From Bacillota bacterium (lineage in GTDB: Bacteria; Bacillota; Bacilli; Alicyclobacillales; SLC66): 51,801 bases of DNA. The translations under genes were made by a program, and so were the position numbers. Below, in pieces: positions 1-8,812 of the stretch (within the stretch, counting starts at the first letter, position 1; each line of letters opens with the position of its first letter). Where the stretch lies: positions 1-51,801 of the forward strand of contig JAKACV010000017.1 of NCBI GenBank assembly GCA_021821085.1. The letters are read 5' to 3'. The notes under the pieces are model-generated. The model was not told where the DNA came from. It searched no databases and worked only from the letters and a program-made list of their open reading frames with translations.

Positions 1-2
1 GA

Positions 3-95
3 GCAGTTATTTTAGCCGGAGCATTTCTTGCCAATCTTCGTTCACGACCGAAGATGAAGGTTGCCACACTTGATGAAGGAACGCGACAACTGTAA
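3..95 (+). CDS. C-terminal end of an unidentified protein (partial, cut by window start)
   Basis: An open frame enters from the left edge and stops at TAA (93-95), leaving 30 residues. The fragment begins AVILAGAFLANL, a hydrophobic helix-like stretch, and ends in a basic and polar tail (RSRPKMKVATLDEGTRQL). I do not recognise the family and there is too little sequence to assign one. That the frame is truly coding is inferred from its residue composition and from the abrupt switch to non-coding, element-like DNA right after the stop. Confidence 0.4.
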   Translation, partial: AVILAGAFLANLRSRPKMKVATLDEGTRQL

Positions 96-206
96 TCGGG
101 ATTGCAGTAAGCTTGTGAGCTTTTTTCACTGTTCATTGAGTCCAGTGTGAGAGCGGGTTGTCTAATCTCAAAAAATAACTTTCCCCCATCCACTGGCGTA
201 TAAAGT

Positions 207-223
207 CTTTTTGAACAACCTCT
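207..223. repeat. 17-bp repeat identical to an end of the 49.3-kb MITE-like element
   Basis: CTTTTTGAACAACCTCT here is identical to 49410-49426, the outer right arm of the inverted repeat at 49268-49426. Both copies are followed by TATAA, after one extra T in this copy. No matching left arm was found within the preceding 200 bp, so this looks like a solitary element end or the border of a deleted insertion. Confidence 0.6.
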
Positions 224-297
224 TATAAAACAAGGCTGTGTTTTCGCAAAGTCGTACTCAGAAGTCAAATCAACTCCAAACTTTATGACGTAAAAAT

Positions 298-369
298 CAT
301 ACAGGTGCGCCCCAATCTGATAGAATGGACGTGTTGAAACAACTAGTACCAAAGGGGTTTACCTGTATG
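298..369. repeat. Interrupted hairpin overlapping a transposase start codon
   Basis: CATACAGGT (298-306) is the exact reverse complement of ACCTGTATG (361-369). Inside, CCCC (310-313) can pair with GGGG (354-357) across a symmetric 3x3 internal loop. The right arm contains the ATG (367) of the transposase remnant. It may be a terminal structure of a decayed insertion sequence or an RNA fold that masks the start. The pairing is read directly from the sequence; the function is inference. Confidence 0.5.
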
Positions 370-480
370 GTGATGATCCCACAATTAAGCATATTTTTAT
401 GGAACGAAATTGACTCGTTGGGAGAGACTTGGCCTGCGGGCACCGATGACCGTGGAGCGACGGATTTTCACACCGATTGA
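367..480 (+). pseudogene. Transposase N-terminal remnant (decayed IS, possibly IS1182/IS4-like)
   Basis: From ATG 367 the frame reads MVMIPQLSIFLWNEIDSLG and then changes to low-complexity-like residues before TGA at 478-480. The first 19 residues resemble, from memory, the N-terminus of transposases common in Alicyclobacillus-type genomes (a V-x-P-Q-x-S-L-F-x-W-x-[DE]-[ILV]-x-x-L-G-D-L pattern). The catalytic DDE region is absent, so the element cannot be autonomous. The family assignment is tentative; the truncation is plain. Confidence 0.4.
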
Positions 481-558
481 CCGGAGTTGATGTGCAGTCT
501 GGTACGGGGCGTATCAAAGCGGAGCTAGCGTTGTAAGTAAATCGTTGAAACCAACTTA

Positions 559-622
559 ACACGCATACTGGCCCCTGCTTGAACATGGCTGTTCCGAACT
601 CGCGACAGGCTCAGTATGCGTG
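559..622. repeat. 11-bp perfect inverted repeat (hairpin) in IS debris
   Basis: CACGCATACTG (559-569) and CAGTATGCGTG (612-622) are exact reverse complements. CCTG and CAGG just inside can extend the stem across a small internal loop. There is no T-tract, so it does not look like an ordinary terminator. It may be a terminal hairpin of the decayed mobile element. Confidence 0.5.
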
Positions 623-799
623 ACTACCTGAGGCACAAATTTGCTCAAAAAGGACCTTTGAAAGGTTCAATTTCTGAAAAAAATGAGGACAGCGCAAAAT
701 ACTCCTTGTGGTATGAGCTTGCTTTTTTTTTTGCGATATGTGTATATTCTTTTGAGTATATATATTGTAATTGCAAGAGTGTAGATATGGGGGTAGCTA

Positions 800-2176
800 A
801 TGGCCATGTCCATGGAACAGCGAAGAAAGGCACGATACGGAAATCGCACATTTCAGATAGAACCATATGGAGTTGAACGAGTTGGACAGGAGGAACGACA
901 CGGCGACGCACGTAGCCAGTTTACGCTGTGGCTAGGAAGCAACTTAACTATTGCTGATTTTGCACTTGGATTTTTGCCGGTGAGTCTAGGTTTACCGTGG
1001 CCGTGGATTATTGTATCTATTCTTGTTGGCAATTTGGCCGGTAGCCTGTTGCTTGGCGCTTGTTCTGCAATGGGGCCTTCATATGGCGCGCCGCAGTTGA
1101 TTATTGGTCGCTATTCCTTTGGGCGTATAGGGGGAGTACTACCTGCTCTGCTAAATTACGTAAGTACAATCGGTTGGTTCGCAGTGAATAATATTCTGGG
1201 GACATTCGGTCTTCGTGTACTGTTTCCAGTACTTAGCTTTTGGCAAGGGGCATTCATTTTAGTTTTTATCCAAGGGTTACTTGCTATTTATGGATATAAT
1301 TTGATTCATGCTTACGAACGTGTCATGTCTGTGGTTCTTGCCATTTTATTTGCGATTGTAACTGTACTTTCCGTTACACAAACGGGACGATTGGCTGCGT
1401 ACCATCCAACGACGACAGGTGTATGGCCGCTCTTTGCCATCATGGTTGCAGCTGCATTCTCCTATGTAGGAAGTTGGGGTCCATACGCTTCCGATTATAG
1501 TCGCTATTTGCCAGCGCATACGGATCGCAAGAAGATCATTGCCTATGCTTTTTTTGGATCCTTTCTTGCGTCTATTTGGTTAGAGCTTGTCGGTGCAGTT
1601 GTGGCGGTACTTGCAGGATCAGCCGCGAGTGACCCTATTGCCGCATTGCATAGCGTAACAGGAGGATTTGGAGCGATCGCGGTTATTGCGGTTGTTCTAG
1701 GTGGAACTGCTGCTGACGCCTTGAATTTGTATTCGAATGCGCTATCGGCAGGAGCACTCGGTATTCGGTTGCCACGCTGGATTCTCGCGGTGGGAGCAAG
1801 TTTGCTTGGATTGATTCTTAGTTTGCTCGGTTCAGGGAATTTTGAGCAAAATTATGAAAACTTTCTTTTGATGCTAGGTTATTGGATGACTCCTTGGGTT
1901 GGCGTATTGATCACTGACTTTTTTGTTTTACAACGTTATCGCATGGCTTATGAAGATCGTCGTGCGTCGCGCAATGTATATTGGCCAGGGTTGATGAGTT
2001 TCCTGATTGGGATTGTCTGTTCGTTACCTTTTATGGATGGTCCATTTTACGAGGGGGCGATCTCAAAAGCGATGGGGGGAGCGGATTTGAGTTTTTATGT
2101 CGGATTTCTCGTTGCCGCTCTCGTGTACTATTTCGCGTCAAAAAATAGAACGCATCGATTCACACATGAGGTTTAG
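800..2176 (+). CDS. NCS1 family purine/cytosine-type permease
   Basis: Encodes 458 residues with about 12 predicted membrane segments, the usual size and topology for NCS1 (nucleobase:cation symporter-1) transporters, which import cytosine, purines, hydroxymethylpyrimidine or related rings. The N-terminal cytoplasmic segment with EPYGVERV, then LWLGSNLTIADFALG opening the first helix, is typical of the bacterial cytosine/purine permease branch. A later segment GGTAADALNLYSNALS and the YWMTPWVGVLITDFF helix also fit. The ATG at 800 is preceded by GGGGG at 789-793 with 6-nt spacing. The gene is alone, ending in a strong terminator. Substrate cannot be read from sequence; guaA and the purine operon lie downstream but are not co-transcribed with it. 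Confidence 0.85.
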   Translation: MAMSMEQRRKARYGNRTFQIEPYGVERVGQEERHGDARSQFTLWLGSNLTIADFALGFLPVSLGLPWPWIIVSILVGNLAGSLLLGACSAMGPSYGAPQLIIGRYSFGRIGGVLPALLNYVSTIGWFAVNNILGTFGLRVLFPVLSFWQGAFILVFIQGLLAIYGYNLIHAYERVMSVVLAILFAIVTVLSVTQTGRLAAYHPTTTGVWPLFAIMVAAAFSYVGSWGPYASDYSRYLPAHTDRKKIIAYAFFGSFLASIWLELVGAVVAVLAGSAASDPIAALHSVTGGFGAIAVIAVVLGGTAADALNLYSNALSAGALGIRLPRWILAVGASLLGLILSLLGSGNFEQNYENFLLMLGYWMTPWVGVLITDFFVLQRYRMAYEDRRASRNVYWPGLMSFLIGIVCSLPFMDGPFYEGAISKAMGGADLSFYVGFLVAALVYYFASKNRTHRFTHEV

Positions 2177-2192
2177 TGTGTATTAACGAGTA

Positions 2193-2231
2193 AACGCAAT
2201 GCCACAGTGAGTAGTGGCATTGCGTTTTTTT
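2193..2231 (+). terminator. Intrinsic terminator after the NCS1 permease
   Basis: A 13-bp perfect stem (AACGCAATGCCAC at 2193-2205 with GTGGCATTGCGTT at 2214-2226) encloses an 8-nt loop and is followed by a T-run to 2231. It separates the permease from the moxR operon. Confidence 0.93.
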
Positions 2232-2287
2232 ATGGCTCATGTAAAGATGAAAGGGTCAACTAGATATGTAAGAATTGGGGGGATCGT

Positions 2288-3259
2288 GTGCGAATTCGGC
2301 AGACAACTCCACACGAAAGTTTATCAGGCATGCAACACGTGCTCGACGCGATTAGCCAGGTAGTGGTTGGAAAAGACGACGTGATTCGCTTGTGCCTCGC
2401 AGCATTGATGGCGAACGGACACGTGTTATTAGAAGATGTTCCGGGAGTTGGGAAAACACGACTGGTACGTGCACTCGCTAAAAGTTTGCAGTGTCAATTT
2501 AAGCGGATTCAATTTACTCCAGATCTGCTTCCGTCAGATGTTACAGGTACGGAGATTTATAATCGAAAAACGGAGCAATTTGAATTTCGTAAAGGGCCTA
2601 TTTTTGCCCAAATTGTACTTGCGGATGAAATAAACCGCACATCGCCGCGAACGCAGTCGGCTCTCTTAGAAGCACTTGAGGAACATACCGTATCTTGTGA
2701 TGGGGTAACGCATGAACTGCCGTCACCCTTTTTTGTTTTGGCGACGCAGAATCCGATTGAATATGAAGGTACGTACACGTTGCCTGAGGCCCAATTAGAT
2801 CGTTTTTTAATGAAATTGACGCTTGGCTACCCAACGCCAGAAGAGGAAAGGTGCGTGCTGATGCAGGGGCTAAGCGGCCTGGGAATTGATGCGATTGAAC
2901 CTGTTGTTGGATCGCCTGAGATTGCACAGTGGCGCCGTGCAGTGGCAGAGGTTACTGTGGATGAAAGTATCTACGATTATCTTGTGGAATTGATTACAAA
3001 GACGCGCAATCATCCGAAAGTGTATTTGGGAGTATCTCCACGTGGGGGGGTGGCGCTCGCCAAAGTCGCACAGGCATTCGCATTGCTTGAAGGGAGATCA
3101 TTTGTGATTCCAGATGATATAAAACGGTTGCTGGTTCCGGTTCTAGGTCATCGCCTTATTCTTCATCCCAAAGCACAACTGCAGGGACTCAATGCTGCAA
3201 TGGTGATTGCTCAAATTGCGGGAGAAACGCCCGTTCCGGTTGCGGCCATGCGGAGGTAG
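2288..3259 (+). CDS. MoxR-family AAA+ ATPase
   Basis: A 323-residue AAA_3/MoxR ATPase, thought to act as a chaperone that activates partner proteins. Walker A is GVGKT at residues 53-57 and Walker B is VLADEINR at about 110-117, followed by sensor-1 (FFVLATQNP) and the C-terminal lid domain. GTG at 2288 is preceded by TGGGGGGA. The stop is followed at once by a DUF58 gene, then a transglutaminase gene and guaA, the same order as yeaC-yeaD-yebA-guaA in B. subtilis. MoxR, DUF58 and transglutaminase genes are commonly linked and probably act together at the cell envelope. Confidence 0.92.
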   Translation: MRIRQTTPHESLSGMQHVLDAISQVVVGKDDVIRLCLAALMANGHVLLEDVPGVGKTRLVRALAKSLQCQFKRIQFTPDLLPSDVTGTEIYNRKTEQFEFRKGPIFAQIVLADEINRTSPRTQSALLEALEEHTVSCDGVTHELPSPFFVLATQNPIEYEGTYTLPEAQLDRFLMKLTLGYPTPEEERCVLMQGLSGLGIDAIEPVVGSPEIAQWRRAVAEVTVDESIYDYLVELITKTRNHPKVYLGVSPRGGVALAKVAQAFALLEGRSFVIPDDIKRLLVPVLGHRLILHPKAQLQGLNAAMVIAQIAGETPVPVAAMRR

Positions 3260-3261
3260 CT

Positions 3262-4491
3262 GTGCGCAATCGATTGATCATTGTGAGCTTATATGTGATT
3301 CTTATTTTATTAGGTCTCTATGCTGTATTCGATGGTCGTCGTATGGCATGGCTATTATTTGCCGGCTATATCGGCTTGGTTACCTATGAAACGATCGTGT
3401 GGATGTCTTTACAAACTTCTTTTCATGTCGTGCGAACTTTATCGGAGATATCGGTAACTGCAGGGACGTCTCTGTCAATTCATGCGCAAGCTAAATCGAA
3501 CAGGAAAATATGGGGTGTTTCATCAATAATCCATGTGGAAGATGTTGTTCCACATGGATTAGAAAAATCAGTAATGTTAACTGCGCATTGGGTGAAGGCA
3601 GCGCGAAAAGATCCACTGAACGAGTGGAATAGATGGCATGATCGCTATGAATTGTGTGAGGTTGAGCGCGGGTTATATGATTTTACAGCTATTATGATTA
3701 TTTCTGGAGATGTTTTTGGGTTATTACACAAACGAGAGTTCATTCCCTGTCATACGCGAATTGTCGTTTATCCTGCAGTGAGAATGATTTCTCGTTGGGA
3801 TGTGTTTGAGAAAATGATGCGAAGAGCCTCTACGCAAAACTTACTGGATATAGGAACCGCAGGACGAGTGATTGCAACGCGGGCCTATGAACCGGGGGAT
3901 CGCATGCACCGTATCCACTGGTTAGCTACAGCTCGCATGGATGAGTTGCGAGTAAAGGAGTTAGAGTGGATGCAGCGGTTGGTCTTATCTTTGGTGTTGC
4001 ACGCTCCTGTTCCATCTGAGTTCACTATAGCGGAATCCAGTCGCTTAGATTTTGAATTGGCAATATCAATCGTAGCGACCATTGGACAATTCGCGCTGCC
4101 GCGACGTATAGAGGTGTGTTATTACGAGATGGGACAACCTGCCTTCGCTGTTTATAGAGGAGCACAGATGCAAACTAATATGTCCTTTTTCACGGATTTA
4201 GCGGTTTCAACACCAAAATCTTCAATTGATTCATCCGTTTGGCATATTCTGAATGGATTGAAAGGAACAATCTACATCGTCGTAACAACTGCATTAAATG
4301 AATTCTATCAGGATGTGATGCGCGAAGGGATCACATGGCCGCAATCCACGCTGATTTTATCGATATGCCAAAGTGATCATGAACGAACGGAAATGGAAGA
4401 GCACATCATCATGTCTTGGAGTGCACGTGGTTGGAAAGTAGCGATGATTCATTCGTTAGATCAGTTTGTGGATGAATGCCTAAGGAGGTAA
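3262..4491 (+). CDS. DUF58 domain membrane protein (YeaD-like)
   Basis: 409 residues. Two N-terminal membrane segments (about residues 4-21 and 28-45) precede a soluble region. The DUF58 signature is clear at AYEPGDRMHRIHW, followed by LATARMDELRVKELE. DUF58 proteins pair genetically with MoxR ATPases and are proposed to be their targets; the biochemical role is not established. GTG at 3262 lies 2 bp after the moxR stop, with CGGAGG (3252-3257) overlapping that stop as the ribosome binding site, so the two genes are probably translationally coupled. Confidence 0.88.
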   Translation: MRNRLIIVSLYVILILLGLYAVFDGRRMAWLLFAGYIGLVTYETIVWMSLQTSFHVVRTLSEISVTAGTSLSIHAQAKSNRKIWGVSSIIHVEDVVPHGLEKSVMLTAHWVKAARKDPLNEWNRWHDRYELCEVERGLYDFTAIMIISGDVFGLLHKREFIPCHTRIVVYPAVRMISRWDVFEKMMRRASTQNLLDIGTAGRVIATRAYEPGDRMHRIHWLATARMDELRVKELEWMQRLVLSLVLHAPVPSEFTIAESSRLDFELAISIVATIGQFALPRRIEVCYYEMGQPAFAVYRGAQMQTNMSFFTDLAVSTPKSSIDSSVWHILNGLKGTIYIVVTTALNEFYQDVMREGITWPQSTLILSICQSDHERTEMEEHIIMSWSARGWKVAMIHSLDQFVDECLRR

Positions 4492-4497
4492 GCTGCA

Positions 4498-6519
4498 TTG
4501 TTTGCTCGTACGAATGCTTCATGGGCGAACGTTGCCGCTAGGTTAGTCTTGTGGGGCTGGCTCGTATTGCTCATCGCAGAATCTCCAGTTGGCAATCAGC
4601 GTGCGTATCTTACGTGGTTCGGGATATATGTTCTGTTTTTACTTTTTTACACCCTCGTACAAATGCGGGTACGTGTGATCTTCTGGTTGGTTTTTGTGGG
4701 GATCTTCTTCCTCATGCCTGTGACTATTCAACCGCATTTGCAAACTGTTGCGCAGATGATGTGGTTGTTCTTGCATCATCAATTACTTCATGGCGAATTG
4801 TTTAGACGACCATTTGCTCGCGACCTAGTCGTTTGGGGGTTTGTTACATTTGGAACAAAATTGATTGAAGAGTGTTTGTCACGACCCGTTTGGCTGTGGA
4901 TATTTACGCTCCTCAGCGAAGGAGTTTTGTTCCTTCTGAATCCTGCAGGTGCATTGCAGTCGATAGGTGTATACGCTGCCTTCATCCTGTTGGGATTTTT
5001 CTTGCTTGTTATGTCAGAGGAACTCGCGCTGCAATCACATCCTGTGCGTCAAGAGCCGCCGTTACTGACTCGCATGATGCGTATGGTAGGGCCGCTTGCA
5101 GTTTTGACACTGTCTGTACTCTTCTTGCCCTCTTTTTTTACCTCATGGGTGCATGTTCATAGGGTGCAAGCTAACACACAGCTTCCATCCACGCAAAATG
5201 GTCTTATGATAGATGGGTTGAACTCCCGTCATCTCGGCGGTCCCTTTACAGGAACGTCTCAAGTGCTCTTGCGCGTATTCGCGAAACATTCTTCGTACGA
5301 TCTTGGCGAGGTGTTCAATCAATTCACAGGTCAGGGTTGGATCAATCGCAAGACGTCTTTTCATTCACAATTTGGAAATCATTTTGCTGCAGGGGTGCCT
5401 ACGCGTGAATTGCAGCAGAAGGTTGATGTGGTGGCGGGACAGTACCCGGTCGTATTTGGCGCGTATCAGATGGTTGCGGTGAAGGCTCTGCAGGTTGGAA
5501 TGCGTGACCGCTACAGTCGTACAGCAGATGCTTTTTCGCTTGGGACGATTGGCCCTGGCACTGCGTACACGGTAACATCGCTCCAACCTGATCCAAGTGA
5601 ACAGATGTTAGCACAGGTCCACGATGGTAATCTAGCATATGCATTTCCAAATGATCTGCAACTTCCGTCGAAGTTGCCTACGCGTGATGTCATCTTAGCA
5701 CAGCGAATTACTGCACAGGCGAGTGGTACGGAGGGAAAAGTTCTCGCTCTTATCCGCTATTTGCGTTCTCACGAAAAGTACGCCACGACGGATATCCCAA
5801 AGTTGTCACCAGGGCAAGACTTTGTCGATCAATTTTTATTTGTTACACATCGGGGCTACTGTGATCAGTTTGCCAGTGCACTGACCATTTTGGCACGAGC
5901 AGTTGGCATCCCGGCGCGTTATGCTGTGGGGTTTGTGGCGGTACCGCCAGAGCGCAGGATAGGTAACTCTCTGTATGAATATGTGTTACGCGGTGCGGAT
6001 GCTCATGCATGGACACAGATCTGGTTTGCGGGGTATGGGTGGATTTCATTTGACGCTACACCACCAAGTACCCGACCGTTCATTCAACCAACTGTGGTGC
6101 ATCCGCTCAGTCCGGCAGCACTGAGTAAGACGTCAAACATAAAGGTTGCAGGAACAACGCCTATTGGATTTTTGCAGAGCAAGGTAAATCCATGGTTTCG
6201 ATTGCTTGTTTTTGCTGTGGTGAGTATTGTACTATTCGGACTGACCCCCTTTTTAGTAGTTCGCAGAATAAAGGACAAAAAAATACAGCTCGACCATGCA
6301 ACGGAGTTACTACGTGATGAGGAAACTCGAGTGATGAATACAGAAATCCTAACGAACCTGTATCAAAAGTACGGACTGCGCTTTCATTCAGAGACGTTGC
6401 GCGAATATGCACGAAGAGTACAGGATGATAATACGCGAAGCGAACTCACACAGGTTATATGGGAGTATGAACGTATCTTTTATGGGCATGAACCGACACA
6501 TCCGCATGATGATGAGTGA
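4498..6519 (+). CDS. Transglutaminase-like membrane protein (TgpA/YebA type)
   Basis: 673 residues: a block of N-terminal membrane helices (about residues 11-220, TgpA/DUF3488-type), an extracytoplasmic transglutaminase-like domain, one more membrane helix at about 570-590, and a cytoplasmic tail resembling DUF4129. The catalytic triad is intact: Cys455 ([10 protein letters not shown]), His503 ([10 protein letters not shown]) and Asp519 (WISFDATPP). The start is TTG 4498 behind AAGGAGG (4483-4489). It is third in the moxR-DUF58-tgpA-guaA operon. Homologues are membrane enzymes of unclear substrate; in some bacteria they are essential for envelope integrity. The family is firm, the exact substrate unknown. 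Confidence 0.88.
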   Translation: MFARTNASWANVAARLVLWGWLVLLIAESPVGNQRAYLTWFGIYVLFLLFYTLVQMRVRVIFWLVFVGIFFLMPVTIQPHLQTVAQMMWLFLHHQLLHGELFRRPFARDLVVWGFVTFGTKLIEECLSRPVWLWIFTLLSEGVLFLLNPAGALQSIGVYAAFILLGFFLLVMSEELALQSHPVRQEPPLLTRMMRMVGPLAVLTLSVLFLPSFFTSWVHVHRVQANTQLPSTQNGLMIDGLNSRHLGGPFTGTSQVLLRVFAKHSSYDLGEVFNQFTGQGWINRKTSFHSQFGNHFAAGVPTRELQQKVDVVAGQYPVVFGAYQMVAVKALQVGMRDRYSRTADAFSLGTIGPGTAYTVTSLQPDPSEQMLAQVHDGNLAYAFPNDLQLPSKLPTRDVILAQRITAQASGTEGKVLALIRYLRSHEKYATTDIPKLSPGQDFVDQFLFVTHRGYCDQFASALTILARAVGIPARYAVGFVAVPPERRIGNSLYEYVLRGADAHAWTQIWFAGYGWISFDATPPSTRPFIQPTVVHPLSPAALSKTSNIKVAGTTPIGFLQSKVNPWFRLLVFAVVSIVLFGLTPFLVVRRIKDKKIQLDHATELLRDEETRVMNTEILTNLYQKYGLRFHSETLREYARRVQDDNTRSELTQVIWEYERIFYGHEPTHPHDDE

Positions 6520-6539
6520 ATAAAGGAGCTGCTATTATT

Positions 6540-8078
6540 TTGAATGAACAGAGAGAGCGAGTGGTCGTCTTAGATTTTGGCGGTCAATATAATCAGTTAA
6601 TTGCTCGTAGAATTCGAGACTTGCATGTTTACTCCGAACTTTTGCCTCATGATACGACGGCGGAAGAATTGCGTTCCATGAATGTGAAAGGAATCGTATT
6701 TTCTGGTGGACCGCGCAGTGTCTATGAAGAGGGTGCACCAACTGTCGATCCAGCTATTTATAAGTTAGGCATACCGATTCTTGGTATTTGCTATGGGATG
6801 CAATTGATGGCGCGCGATTTTCATGCGAATGTGGATCGGGCGCATACGCGCGAATATGGACAAGCTGCAGTCGAGACAGTGGAGGGTGCGGCACTTTTTG
6901 CAGACACCCCCATGCAACAGCGTGTATGGATGAGTCACAGCGACATTGTCGTATCGCCGCCGGCAGATTTCCAAGTAGATGCAGTGACAGGAAGTGCTCC
7001 AGTCGCTGCGATGAGTTCAACTGCGCGAAAGTTGTATGGCGTGCAATTTCACCCAGAAGTGCAGCACACAGATTATGGGGCGCATATTTTGCAAAACTTC
7101 CTGTTTAAGATCTGCGACTGTAGCGCAAATTGGAGCATGGATTCGTTCATCGATCGGGCAATCGAGGAAATTCGCACACAGGTGGGTGATGAACGTGTGT
7201 TGATGGCTCTCTCTGGCGGAGTGGACTCCTCTGTGACGGCGGCGCTCTTGTATCGCGCGATTGGCGATCGCTTGACGTGCGTATTTGTCGATCATGGGTT
7301 GCTGCGCTTGGGTGAAGGGGAACAGGTTATGGCGATGTTTGAAGGTGTGTTTCATATGGACATCCGCAAAATTGATGCGAGTGAGCGCTTCTTCGGATTA
7401 TTGCATGGCGTGAGCGATCCTGAGATCAAGCGTAAACGTATTGGAACTGAATTTGTGAAGTTATTTGATGAGACTGCTCAAACCTTGGGTGAATATGCAT
7501 TTCTAGGACAAGGTACACTTTATACGGATGTAATTGAAAGTGGAACGAAGACCGCAGCCACAATTAAATCCCATCATAATGTGGGCGGATTGCCGAAAGA
7601 TATGCGGTTTCAATTGATTGAACCGCTGCGGACGCTCTTTAAAGATGAAGCGCGAGTGCTTGGCGAGCAGTTGGGACTGCCTCATTCGTTTGTGTGGAGA
7701 CAGCCTTTTCCGGGGCCAGGATTGGCCATTCGCATTATGGGGGAAGTGACCCCCGAACGCGTGGATATTTTACAAAAGGCGGATGCAATTGTACGTGAAG
7801 AAGTGATTAAAAACGGATTGGATAAGGAAATTTGGCAATATTTTTCTGTTTTGACAGACACGCGCAGCGTCGGTGTAATGGGGGATGAGCGAACTTATTT
7901 TGCTACCGTGGCGATCCGTGCGGTAACCTCCAGAGATGGGATGACGGCAGAATTCGCTCATATTCCATTTGAGATTCTCGCTGTGATGTCCAATCGAATT
8001 TGCAATGAGGTTCCTGGGGTAAATCGTGTGGTTTACGATGTGACATCGAAACCCCCCGCTACGATTGAATGGGAATGA
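6540..8078 (+). CDS. guaA: GMP synthase (glutamine-hydrolysing)
   Basis: Converts XMP to GMP using ATP and glutamine, the last step of guanine nucleotide synthesis. The class I amidotransferase domain comes first, with nucleophile Cys in [11 protein letters not shown] and the His-Glu pair in QFHPEVQ. The ATP pyrophosphatase domain follows with the PP-loop LSGGVDSS, then the C-terminal dimerisation/XMP domain ending in TIEWE. I place the start at TTG 6540, giving 512 residues starting [19 protein letters not shown], behind AAAGGAG (6522-6528). An in-frame GTG at 6516 would overlap tgpA and swallow this ribosome binding site. The gene is last in the moxR operon, as in B. subtilis. Confidence 0.97.
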   Translation: MNEQRERVVVLDFGGQYNQLIARRIRDLHVYSELLPHDTTAEELRSMNVKGIVFSGGPRSVYEEGAPTVDPAIYKLGIPILGICYGMQLMARDFHANVDRAHTREYGQAAVETVEGAALFADTPMQQRVWMSHSDIVVSPPADFQVDAVTGSAPVAAMSSTARKLYGVQFHPEVQHTDYGAHILQNFLFKICDCSANWSMDSFIDRAIEEIRTQVGDERVLMALSGGVDSSVTAALLYRAIGDRLTCVFVDHGLLRLGEGEQVMAMFEGVFHMDIRKIDASERFFGLLHGVSDPEIKRKRIGTEFVKLFDETAQTLGEYAFLGQGTLYTDVIESGTKTAATIKSHHNVGGLPKDMRFQLIEPLRTLFKDEARVLGEQLGLPHSFVWRQPFPGPGLAIRIMGEVTPERVDILQKADAIVREEVIKNGLDKEIWQYFSVLTDTRSVGVMGDERTYFATVAIRAVTSRDGMTAEFAHIPFEILAVMSNRICNEVPGVNRVVYDVTSKPPATIEWE

Positions 8079-8648
8079 TTACGGTGAGTGATTGATCGCT
8101 TGTTGCCAGACGGAAAACGTATGCTCACCGACAAGTTTCTCAACTTGTCCATGTGCAGGACGAAAGATAAGCATTGGAAATTCTGGGACAAGTGAATGCC
8201 AATCAGCAAGAAGGTAGTAGGTTTGTACATGGTGAATCCCAAAGGCTGTTGCTTCCTCATCCGTCAAATGTACTGCGGATTGCAGTGATGTGCCCGGAAC
8301 AAAGCCTGTGCTGATGAGAGTGGGAAAGTGGCGCAATTGCGCCCTTTTCTTGTTTAATAGAACGAGTGTACGCTGGCAGTGTGGGCACCAGTAAGCCTCA
8401 AATAGCAGGGGAGTGGTCGCTGCATTTAGCACGACCTTCTTTCCTGTAGCCGTATAAACAGTGAGCTGTGTATAGGCAGTTGCATTGGAAACTTGTTGTG
8501 GTTGATAGATGGTGATCGGCGTTGTTTCTTCGGATGTGAGACGATTTGTGAAGGGCGGATTGGTGTTCTCAGCATGCCACTGGTAGATCTGAAGCCCTGC
8601 GATCAGAATCACTGCTCCCACTGCCCCTGCAGCAAATTTGTAGTTCAT
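8079..8648 (-). CDS. Membrane-anchored thioredoxin-fold protein (CPHC)
   Basis: 189 residues. One N-terminal membrane anchor (about residues 5-21) is followed by an extracytoplasmic thioredoxin-like domain with the redox motif CPHC at 88-91 (EAYWCPHCQR). A likely cis-proline lies near residue 158 (EFPMLIF). CPHC is the DsbA-type active-site dipeptide, so a thiol-disulfide oxidoreductase working outside the membrane is likely, but its partner (DsbB/BdbC type) is not in the window. AAGGAG lies 7 nt before the ATG. The gene converges on guaA: its stop codon starts at the base after guaA's stop, leaving no space for a terminator. Confidence 0.75.
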   Translation of the reverse strand: MNYKFAAGAVGAVILIAGLQIYQWHAENTNPPFTNRLTSEETTPITIYQPQQVSNATAYTQLTVYTATGKKVVLNAATTPLLFEAYWCPHCQRTLVLLNKKRAQLRHFPTLISTGFVPGTSLQSAVHLTDEEATAFGIHHVQTYYLLADWHSLVPEFPMLIFRPAHGQVEKLVGEHTFSVWQQAINHSP

Positions 8649-8746
8649 CTGTATTCTCCTTATTGCATTCTCGATTGATCAGGTTGATGGATACATTTCT
8701 TATTATAATCTTGTTGGCAAACAAATGCAGATTCACATAAAGATCA

Positions 8747-8782
8747 TTGCATAATTATTAACGAAGATGTATAGTATTCAGA
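8747..8782 (+). promoter_or_regulatory. argJ promoter with two ArgR-like (ARG) boxes
   Basis: TTGCAT (8747-8752), 17-bp spacer, TATAGT (8770-8775) form a sigma-A promoter. Two matches to the ArgR box pattern TGnATwwwwATnCA overlap it: TGCATAATTATTAA (8748-8761, one mismatch) over the -35 and TGTATAGTATTCA (8769-8781, one base short in the centre) over the -10. Centres are about 20 bp apart, as expected for one ArgR hexamer bridging two boxes. This predicts arginine repression of argJ-argA. Confidence 0.7.
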
Positions 8783-8812
8783 TCATATGCATGATTTGAG
8801 GAGGTCGATCAG

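Larger units (their letters stand above)
96..799. other. 704-bp gene-poor region with mobile-element debris
   Basis: No convincing intact gene lies here. It holds a 17-bp end sequence shared with the 159-bp element near 49.3 kb (207-223), an inverted repeat flanking a transposase-like start (298-369), a remnant transposase reading frame (367-480), an 11-bp inverted repeat (559-622) and a 17-bp near-palindrome GGACCTTTGAAAGGTTC (652-668). The last 100 bp before the permease gene are AT-rich (T10 tract at about 723-732, then TATATATAT) and probably hold its promoter, but I could not fix a confident -35/-10 pair. Confidence 0.6.

Noticed and set aside
645-911. Overlapping small frames on both strands (616-876 plus, 645-911 minus)
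   Set aside because: They overlap the permease start, lack ribosome binding sites, and their residues look random.
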